The notes beneath the pieces were generated by a model that saw nothing but the letters and a program-made list of their open reading frames with translations, was not told the DNA's origin and searched no databases. 40,239 bases of DNA from Planctomycetota bacterium (lineage in GTDB: Bacteria > Planctomycetota > Phycisphaerae > UBA1845). Location: positions 1-40,239 of the forward strand of contig JAUWWQ010000040.1 in NCBI GenBank assembly GCA_030616775.1, read 5' to 3'. Below, piece after piece: positions 33,182 to 38,987 of the stretch. A program made the position numbers and the translations under genes. How positions within the stretch are numbered: the first letter of the stretch is position 1; the number at the start of each line of letters is the position of its first letter.

Positions 33182-35599
33182 ATGAAGATGCCGTCTACTT
33201 CGAAAGTCGCGATTCCTGTGCACAGGGGCCTGCCGGCGCTTGTGGACGGTGCGGCCTGCATGGACCCCGCTCAGATGAGTCACTTTGTCGCTCTTCTCCG
33301 CAAAGTACGCACGAAAATGGCGGGTGACTGGGCCGATGCTTGCAGTAAAGCCCGTCGGCAGGCGACCGTCGTGCGGGCCGTGGATGACTTGATATCCTTC
33401 GTCCTTCTTACTGAGTACGTTCGCCAGCGCGACCGTGATGCGCTCCCATGTCTCAAGGATATCCTCTCGGCGGCCAGACCGCTATCAGCCCGTCGGTTGT
33501 TCACTACGGCCAAAAAGACAACACGATCGAAGCTACTCAGGGCGGTGTTCGCGGTGCGCAACCCTGTAAGTGGCCTTTCGATTCCAAAGTCATTGAGAGT
33601 GGACGAGCTGTGTGCCGGACTTGTAAGAGGGATCCACAGAGCCTTTCCATCAGGCATGCCGGTGTCGGCGTTTGGCACTTTTCGTCTTCTGAGTTTTGAG
33701 GACCCCATTCTCGCAGGAAGGGCGTGTGCCGCACCGAGGCGGCGTGTGAGCCCAGAACGTCACGCGAAGGGCATCTACTACACACCTCCGGCTCTGGCAG
33801 ATTACTTGACGCACACGTCGTTGGGACACGCGCTCGAGCAATCACATTACACCCCATTGGGCATTCGAGTCCTTGATCCAGCGTGCGGTTGCGGCGTGTT
33901 CTTGATTGCGGTGCTGCGACTTCTGATCGCGTGGCTTGTACGTGGCGAACGTGCCAACGATACGCATCGACGGCACATTCGGAACAAGACCGGCATGCAC
34001 AAGAACCAGCATTTGCGCACGCTCCTGCAGTCACTCGGCTCAACGATCCAAGGAGTAGACACTGATGGGCAAGCTCTTGAGTGGACTCGCCGCTGTCTGT
34101 ACCTGACGTTCTGGGAATCCACCCGGTGGTTTACGCTGGCTAACAGCCACACCTCCCCGCTGGTTGCGCCAGACTTCGGCAAGGCCCTTACCCAGCTCGA
34201 TTTCCTCGATGCAGAGGGAAGAGCGCGCGGCCGACGCCGACTTCGGTTGTTTGACAGGTTCGATGTTGTCCTCGGTGCTCCTCCCTTCCTTCGTATCGAG
34301 GAAGTGCATTCGCAGCAGTCCGACCACCTGCCAGAGTATCGACGGATGTTCCGCACCGCGCGTGCCGGCCAGTTTGACCTGTACATGCTGTTTGTAGAGA
34401 GGGCCATTAGGCTCCTGAAGCCTGGAGGAACATTGGGCTTTAGCATGTCCGGCAGCTTCCTGCGCAGCCGAACCGGCAAGGCTCTTCGAGATATTCTTGG
34501 ACGCGAAGGCCGCGTCAGTGAGATTGTCGAGTTTGAGAGTCGGAACATTTACCCAGACTGCACATCACATGTCTGCCTTTTGTCGTTTCAAAAGGGGCGG
34601 ACGCCACGGAGCCCGCGGTACGCGACTGTAAAGAGCAGCACTGACGTGCGAGCCACTCTCGCACGGTTTCGTCGGAGGAGGGGATCAGTGCGTGGCGTGG
34701 AGTCGCACCAGCCGCGCATTGATTTCGCGGATTCTGATGTTTGGAGGCTTGAGCCCTCCCGTGACGCCCGCCTACTTGCACGCTTGGAGAGGACCGGCAC
34801 AGCCCTCGCCGACCTTCCTATCGCCATCAATCTTGGCATCTGCACCGGGGCAGACGACGTCTTCGTTCTGCGTCGCATGTCCTCAGCCGCAGGGGATCTT
34901 CTGCGCGCGGAGCGGACGGTCGCTCGGGAGGAGCATGTGCTCGAGGTGGCCGCAACACGTCCCTTGCTGCGGGGAAGGGATCTTGCCGGCTATACCAAAC
35001 CGAAACCCCAATGGGTGTGCGTCTGTCCGGGCGATTACGAGGGAGTCTCGCCTGTCGAACATGACATTCGGGCCATGTACCCACGGGCGTTTGCGTACCT
35101 GAAGGATCATCGAAAGGTGCTTCTTCGCCTTGCCGCCTACACCCGTAGACCATGGTATACTCTGAAACGACCAGCACGTCCGTGCGTCAGGCGAAGGGAC
35201 ATCCTGCTGAGCGGCCTGATTGCGTCCGAAGGAAGTTTTACGATCGGTTGCCTGCGGAATGTCTTGTGTCATCAAAGTGCCCTCAGGATCTCCCCCGTAC
35301 CTGACTGGATCGATCCTTACTACCTGCTTGGCGCACTCAACAGCCGCGCTATCTGGACGTTTATACGGCATCGGATGCCAGCGGTCGGCGCCGGGAGACA
35401 CGCGCTGAGGACCGGCCAGCTCAAGAAGCTACCCATCCCGCTGCCGAAATCTCCTGAGGAGGCGAAACAGTGCCGGAGGATTGCCCGGTTGGCGAGATAC
35501 CTCATGTTGGAGAACCGCGAAGCGCGTGTACGATGGTGCTGGCGCAAGGAGATCAACACGCGGGTTCTTGCGCTCCTCAGGCTGGATTCCAGCAATTGA
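33182..35599 (+). CDS. N6-adenine methylase-fold protein with TaqI-like C-terminal part; motif IV altered
   Basis: 805 aa. Residues 1-190 are helical with no visible nuclease motif (VVRAVDDLISFVLLTEYVRQ resembles the connecting helix of Type IIG enzymes). The methylase core has motif X GIYYTPPALADYL (197-209), motif I LDPACGCGVFL (231-241) and motif II/III GVDTDGQALEW. Motif IV, normally (N/D)PP(Y/F/W), is G365-A366-P-P-F369 in the otherwise standard context FDVVLGAPPFLRIEE. Helices and strands follow (FDLYMLFVERAIRLLKPGG). The C-terminal 560-790 resembles a TaqI-like target-recognition region (LLRGRDLAGY, YYLLGALNSRAIWTFI, LKKLPIPLP). It should bind DNA and SAM, but without the catalytic Asn/Asp adenine methylation is doubtful. 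Likely partner of the upstream radical-SAM protein. Confidence 0.85.
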   Translation: MKMPSTSKVAIPVHRGLPALVDGAACMDPAQMSHFVALLRKVRTKMAGDWADACSKARRQATVVRAVDDLISFVLLTEYVRQRDRDALPCLKDILSAARPLSARRLFTTAKKTTRSKLLRAVFAVRNPVSGLSIPKSLRVDELCAGLVRGIHRAFPSGMPVSAFGTFRLLSFEDPILAGRACAAPRRRVSPERHAKGIYYTPPALADYLTHTSLGHALEQSHYTPLGIRVLDPACGCGVFLIAVLRLLIAWLVRGERANDTHRRHIRNKTGMHKNQHLRTLLQSLGSTIQGVDTDGQALEWTRRCLYLTFWESTRWFTLANSHTSPLVAPDFGKALTQLDFLDAEGRARGRRRLRLFDRFDVVLGAPPFLRIEEVHSQQSDHLPEYRRMFRTARAGQFDLYMLFVERAIRLLKPGGTLGFSMSGSFLRSRTGKALRDILGREGRVSEIVEFESRNIYPDCTSHVCLLSFQKGRTPRSPRYATVKSSTDVRATLARFRRRRGSVRGVESHQPRIDFADSDVWRLEPSRDARLLARLERTGTALADLPIAINLGICTGADDVFVLRRMSSAAGDLLRAERTVAREEHVLEVAATRPLLRGRDLAGYTKPKPQWVCVCPGDYEGVSPVEHDIRAMYPRAFAYLKDHRKVLLRLAAYTRRPWYTLKRPARPCVRRRDILLSGLIASEGSFTIGCLRNVLCHQSALRISPVPDWIDPYYLLGALNSRAIWTFIRHRMPAVGAGRHALRTGQLKKLPIPLPKSPEEAKQCRRIARLARYLMLENREARVRWCWRKEINTRVLALLRLDSSN

Positions 35600-35837
35600 A
35601 GGACGGTCGCCCTTCCTCGAGTGTACAGCGGTAATCGCAAGTAGCCGATGGTCGGGTGCGCATTCGAAAGGCGAACCGAATCCGCTTCCCCTTGGGCCTG
35701 TTCTTCAGGACCCGCTTCTCCACGTGGATGCATGCGATCACGCCCTGCTGCCGAAGGAAGAGTTTCTCCGCGGCCAACTCGGCTTGGCTGCGGAGAAGCG
35801 ATCGAAGAAAGATGAGGATCACCTGTATCCAACCCAT
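35577..35837 (-). pseudogene. Degraded N-terminal fragment of an IS-type transposase/integrase-core protein
   Basis: An 86-codon frame whose first 30 residues (VILIFLRSLLRSQAELAAEK, then LFLRQQ) match the common start of rve-type transposases (hydrophobic helix, then RS.....LALENLALRQQ). The catalytic DDE core is missing and the remainder has no similarity I recognise. It overlaps the last bases of the methylase-like gene on the other strand. Probably the stump of an insertion sequence; no terminal inverted repeats were found. Confidence 0.5.
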
Positions 35838-35961
35838 GCTTCGCTCAAAACCCCTTTACGTTAGTACAGACGTGAAGAGCCACGAACGTAGCGGCGTCCG
35901 AGGGCGGGTCGATTGCAGATGGCTGCGGACATGCCAGAGACCGCGGTTTTGATGCCCCGAT

Positions 35962-36017
35962 CGGGTCTTCAGGACCCACAGGTCGAGAGGTCGCTGGTTC
36001 GAATCCAGTCGGCCCGA
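35962..36017 (+). other. Second, different tRNA 3'-end fragment (relict att site)
   Basis: A T stem-loop GCTGG-TTCGAAT-CCAGT (35993-36009) is followed by an acceptor-type strand CGGCCCG and A (36010-36017). Upstream lies GGGTC-TTCAG-GACCC, but no matching 5' acceptor CGGGCCG or D arm exists in the preceding 80 bp, so it is not a complete tRNA. The minus-strand frame across it reads GPTGFEPATSRPVG, the kind of tail produced when an integrase gene reads through the complement of a tRNA. The tRNA identity is not determinable from this piece. Confidence 0.5.
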
Positions 36018-36129
36018 AAGGTGCGCTTGGGCGAGGAATCCAGAGCATGTCTTCGAGCAGACGTCGCTTGTCGATTAGCTACCGCCGTCATCAACCGCTC
36101 TGCGAGTGTTTTGTCTGGTTTAGGTAGAG

Positions 36130-36333
36130 GTTAGGGTAAAGGAGTTGGTCAGAAAGTTGGTCAGTCTCCACTTGGTAGTGACTTGTCAACCACTCGGACT
36201 GCAGCTTGTCAGTCAGTTGTAAACCTCGTTTTCGGCTGAAAAACGCGTTGTAAGTCCTTGGAAACAAAGGACTTGCGCGCCGACTATCGGATTCCCAAGC
36301 TGGACGTCGGCGGTTCGAATCCGCTCGCCCGCT
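36130..36333 (+). repeat. Right 204-bp direct repeat (attachment-site copy)
   Basis: Gapless counterpart of 31251-31454, identical over the last 96 bp (36238-36333). On the minus strand it encodes the last 39 or so residues and stop codon of the intact tyrosine recombinase. The sequence immediately right of the repeat differs completely from that right of the left copy, so the homology ends exactly at the tRNA 3' end. That is the expected point of site-specific integration. Confidence 0.8.
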
Positions 36334-37532
36334 GTTTCGCTAAGCTCTTGTGACGCCGACACTTGCGACTCGTCGGCGTTCTTTTTTGTGTTCGATTCCG
36401 CCTCATTTTTGCCGGGTTGTGTCACAGGTTGTGTCACAACGGGAGCCAAACGTGTTCTTGCCGCCCGCACGTACTCGCTCTCCGGCACCTGGAGATAGTA
36501 CCTATCCGTCGTGTTCAGGTCGCTGTGGCCAGCCCATTCCTTTACCACGTGTGCAGGATGTCTCGCAGCCCAGTCTCGGATACAGCTCTTGCGGAGGCTG
36601 TGGATCGGCTTGGAATATCGAGGAACACCCGCACGCTTGCACAGAACTCCAAAGTCCCGCCAGATGTTCCGCACATTGATGCCCTCCGCCGGGATTACCC
36701 TGGGTTCACCCTCGTTCGCACCCTCGAAAGCGGTCAGCAGCAGCTCGCGCAGCTCAGGACACACCGGCACGATGCGGGACTGCTTGTCCTTTACATCCCA
36801 GTCTTCCCGACTGATGATCTCCAACCGACTCGCAGACCAGTCGATCTTGTCCCAGGGCAGATTCAACGCCTCACCGCGGCGTAACGCTGCAAGTCGGGCC
36901 AGGGCCAACAGCAAACGCCAGGAGATCGTTGGCGTAGCCTCAACAAGGCATGCGAACTCCTCGGGAGCCACGTAAGGCCAGTCCCGAGCGACCGGAGTCG
37001 TTGTCGACAAGCGGTCAAACGGGTTGAAGAGGACAAGGTCATCGGCAAGGGCGTGGTTAAGGATCGTTCGAGCATGGCGGATGTGCTGGTCAACCGTCGC
37101 TGGCTTGGGAATCACTCGCTGCTTGCCAGTAGAACGCCATTCTCCGCTGGCAACAGCAGCCTTGAAGCTCCGGGCATCGGCCCGAGTGATCGTATCCAAT
37201 CGGACCGTCTTACCGAGGAAGGCCGTCATCAGGTCTGCGGTACGCCGGTAGAGTTCCAGGCTACCTGTGGACAATTCACCTTTCCTTGCGGCGAAGTAGA
37301 CCTCCAGAAACGCCTCCAGCTCTGGCCCACGGGACACATCACGTCGACCCGGATTGATGCCAAGCTCAATCTCCTTGACTCGCCGCAGCTTCTCGGCCTG
37401 ACGCTTTGACATCCTGTCAACCCGCCCGATTGTCTCCCCGCGACGCTTGCCGTTGCTGGTGAACCACCGGAGGCACCAGTAAGTGTGCCCCTTGCTCTTC
37501 TGCCTGCTGAGTGTGACTGTCTGCCTCGGCAT
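36213..37532 (-). CDS. Tyrosine site-specific recombinase (phage-type integrase)
   Basis: 439 aa. N-terminal arm-binding region, SAM-like core-binding domain (about 70-165) and catalytic domain (about 185-360) with Arg218 in AALRRGEALNLPW, H311-x-x-R314 in HSLRKS, His336 in EWAGHSDLNTTD and the nucleophile in the DRYYL motif (Tyr345 or Tyr346). All catalytic residues are present. The C-terminal tail (VTQPVTQPG..., then GERIRTADVQLG) is not part of the fold: residues from about 401 are encoded by the 204-bp repeat and the complement of the tRNA-Gly fragment, so the tail's sequence depends on what is integrated next to it. The enzyme presumably uses the tRNA-Gly 3' end as its att core. ATG 37532 has no strong ribosome-binding site. 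Confidence 0.92.
   Translation of the reverse strand: MPRQTVTLSRQKSKGHTYWCLRWFTSNGKRRGETIGRVDRMSKRQAEKLRRVKEIELGINPGRRDVSRGPELEAFLEVYFAARKGELSTGSLELYRRTADLMTAFLGKTVRLDTITRADARSFKAAVASGEWRSTGKQRVIPKPATVDQHIRHARTILNHALADDLVLFNPFDRLSTTTPVARDWPYVAPEEFACLVEATPTISWRLLLALARLAALRRGEALNLPWDKIDWSASRLEIISREDWDVKDKQSRIVPVCPELRELLLTAFEGANEGEPRVIPAEGINVRNIWRDFGVLCKRAGVPRYSKPIHSLRKSCIRDWAARHPAHVVKEWAGHSDLNTTDRYYLQVPESEYVRAARTRLAPVVTQPVTQPGKNEAESNTKKNADESQVSASQELSETAGERIRTADVQLGNPIVGAQVLCFQGLTTRFSAENEVYN
36292..36333 (+). other. tRNA-Gly(CCC) 3' half (att core, right copy)
   Basis: 42 nt identical to 31413-31454: anticodon loop TTCCCAA, T stem-loop GGCGG-TTCGAAT-CCGCT, acceptor CGCCCGC and T. The 5' half of the tRNA is missing. 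It lies antisense within the integrase 3' coding region and is followed after 19 bp by a terminator on the same strand. Confidence 0.8.
36353..36387 (+). terminator. Terminator-like hairpin downstream of the tRNA-Gly fragment
   Basis: Perfect 8-bp stem ACGCCGAC/GTCGGCGT with an 11-nt loop, followed by TCTTTTTTG on the + strand. It lies 19 bp after the tRNA 3' end, where a tRNA terminator would be expected, yet it is inside the reading frame of the minus-strand integrase (codons for KNADESQVSA). It may be the retained terminator of the original tRNA-Gly gene, or it may insulate the integrase from transcription entering the element. Confidence 0.6.
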
Positions 37533-37581
37533 GTTTGTATCTTCGTTGCTCGCGTACTTATGTCTTACATAAGTATACCAG

Positions 37582-37809
37582 CTATGGTCGTTTGGGTCTA
37601 CCTCGGACTCCGTCCGTCCGACTAAGCTTCAAGCCCAGATATTCGGCGAGCCGATCGACCTTGGCCAAACCGAGCCCACACTTGCCGTGGAGGAAGTTGT
37701 GGAGCTGTGATTCAGCAATGTCGCAATCCTCGGCCACCCGGTACACGCTCAGGCCACAGGACCGGATTTCACGCCGGAGTTGTTCTGTCAACGGAACTCG
37801 CTTGCCCAT
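37582..37809 (-). CDS. Cro/CI (XRE)-type helix-turn-helix regulator, 75 aa
   Basis: A single HTH domain: LTEQLRREIRSCGLSVYRVA (helix 1), EDCDIAESQLHNFLHGK (turn and recognition helix), LGLAKVDRLAEYLGLKL (helices 4-5), then a basic tail RTDGVRGRPKRP. Small proteins of this type control integrase or excisionase genes of mobile elements. It lies between the integrase (50 bp downstream) and the broken excisionase (about 16 bp upstream), all on the minus strand, so it is probably part of one recombination module. Confidence 0.8.
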   Translation of the reverse strand: MGKRVPLTEQLRREIRSCGLSVYRVAEDCDIAESQLHNFLHGKCGLGLAKVDRLAEYLGLKLSRTDGVRGRPKRP

Positions 37810-37824
37810 GCTATTTAGCTGCCC

Positions 37825-38085
37825 TCATCGAGGGTTCTGCTCGGTTGCACGCTCAAGGAACCGGTCCAGCTCGGCTCGCCGATAGAAGACTCGTTTACTG
37901 ACCTGCGTTCCGAGAAGCAAGCCCTTGTCCCGGTATCGCCTCAAGGTGTCGGACGGGTTGGCAATGTCGATAGTATCCAGCCGGAGTTACCGGATCGCTT
38001 CCTCTTCGGTGAGCAGCTCTGGACATGGCCCTGGTGGGTCGCCCGGAAGAATCACAGGCCCAATGATTTGATTCTTATCGTGCAT
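37825..38085 (-). pseudogene. Excisionase/MerR-like HTH gene with in-frame TAA
   Basis: From ATG 38085 the frame reads 32 codons, ending CPELLTEEEAIR, then TAA (37989-37987). It continues in the same frame with LRLDTIDIANPSDTLRRYRD, then KGLLLGTQVSKRVFYRRAEL and DRFLERATEQNPR to TGA 37825. Joined, it is an 85-residue winged-helix excisionase-type protein; the stop sits where the related sequences I know have Tyr (IRYLRLD), so TAC or TAT to TAA is the simplest history. Everything else is intact, which suggests a recent loss, a sequencing error or suppression. If real, the element would be impaired in excision. Confidence 0.75.
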
Positions 38086-38092
38086 CAGCCAG

Positions 38093-38425
38093 TTAACCCC
38101 GATCAGGTTTGAGCTCCAAGGCTCCGTCGATCGTTTGCAGTCGCTTGCGGATGCCGGTCACGTACATGCGGTTGATTTCGATCCCGATGGCGTGTCGGCC
38201 GTGTTTCAACGCTGCAGCAAGCGTTGTTCCGCTGCCTGCGAACGGATCGAGCACCACGTCCCCCGCGTTGGTGACGGCTCGAACGATGCGTTCCAAGATC
38301 TCCTCCGGCATCTGAGCGGGGTGCCATTTCTTCCGTCGTTTGAAGGTGCCGCAGATTCTCGGAAACTCCCACACATCTCCGGGAACCCGCCCTCTGGGGT
38401 TGGGCGCGTCTGCCGTCACCGTCAA
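38093..38425 (-). pseudogene. C-terminal half of an N4/N6 DNA methyltransferase
   Basis: 110 codons opening with a TTG; a TAG lies four codons further upstream. The visible part matches the C-terminal half of PF01555 methylases: VWEFPRICGTFKRRKKWHPA, QMPEEILERIVRAV, motif I LDPFAGSGTTLAAA and GIEINRMYVTGIRKRLQ. The N-terminal half with the catalytic DPPY-type motif and target domain is absent from all frames upstream, so this is a truncated gene. It belongs to the cargo or regulatory module of the right-hand element, with 7 bp before the broken excisionase. Confidence 0.7.
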
Positions 38426-38473
38426 TTCGTGTCGCTATCTCACCACTGCTCCAACGCCAACCGCCCCCACATC

Positions 38474-38668
38474 TTATTGCTTCCGATGCCCCGCCTTCCA
38501 CTTCGGGTCGTTCGGCTCGAAGACCGCGTCCATAAGCCAACGGATCGCAGCCTCAAGATCACCGTAGTAGGCCTGGACGTGCTCGTGGTCACGCTCAAAG
38601 TTCTCGATCAGCTTGGCTACGCGGCATAGGTCCACGGTGGGTAGCCTACTCCAGGGGTGGGTGCGCAA
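38474..38668 (-). CDS. Small hypothetical protein (64 aa)
   Basis: A TTG-started frame with GCGGGAA just upstream (weak). The product is mostly helical and charged (LCRVAKLIENFERDHEHVQA, AAIRWLMDAVF) and ends PKWKAGHRKQ; its residue pattern looks protein-like, not random. It ends about 50 bp before the truncated methylase on the same strand, where the missing methylase N-terminus would be expected, but it has no methylase motif. It could be a small accessory gene of the element or the tail of a deleted gene. Confidence 0.35.
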   Translation of the reverse strand: MRTHPWSRLPTVDLCRVAKLIENFERDHEHVQAYYGDLEAAIRWLMDAVFEPNDPKWKAGHRKQ

Positions 38669-38987
38669 TTCCCGCTACCGCCAAAAGGGCATGGAGCAGC
38701 AGTTTATCGCGGGCGTTCCGGGAAGGACTTGGGTTTTTCCTTGCATTCGCACCGTGAGTTTAGTATCCTGTGGAATCATCGGGTATGTCTCGGAGAGAGG
38801 ATCCAGGGGCGTAGCTGGTCGGACAGGGCCGGTTCGCCAAGTGTGGATCTGGAGTGTGCGCGATGAGCTTGTCGCCTCATATTCAGTCGACGGCACCGAT
38901 ATCTCCTGGGCGGCCGAACGTGCCGACTGAGCTCTGTCGTGACAGTGCGTGGCACTCTGTGTACGTCATATGTGGAGGTTGGAGATC
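38669..38987. other. 319-bp stretch without a gene
   Basis: It holds a promoter-like pair on the + strand (38741-38769, listed separately) and the leader of the secreted-protein gene. ORFs in both directions here lack ribosome-binding sites and recognisable motifs. No tRNA-Gly fragment is visible, so the right-hand end of the integrase-bearing element is not recognised in this interval. Confidence 0.4.
38741..38769 (+). promoter_or_regulatory. Possible sigma-70-type promoter upstream of the secreted protein
   Basis: TTGCAT (38741-38746), a 17-bp spacer and TATCCT (38764-38769), four of six consensus matches at each box. It lies about 220 bp before ATG 38988, giving a long leader; nothing else is between them on this strand. 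Confidence 0.35.

Noticed and set aside
33182-35599. Annotation as a Type IIG restriction-modification enzyme
   Set aside because: No PD-(D/E)xK or other nuclease motif is visible in the 190-residue N-terminus and motif IV lacks its catalytic Asn/Asp.
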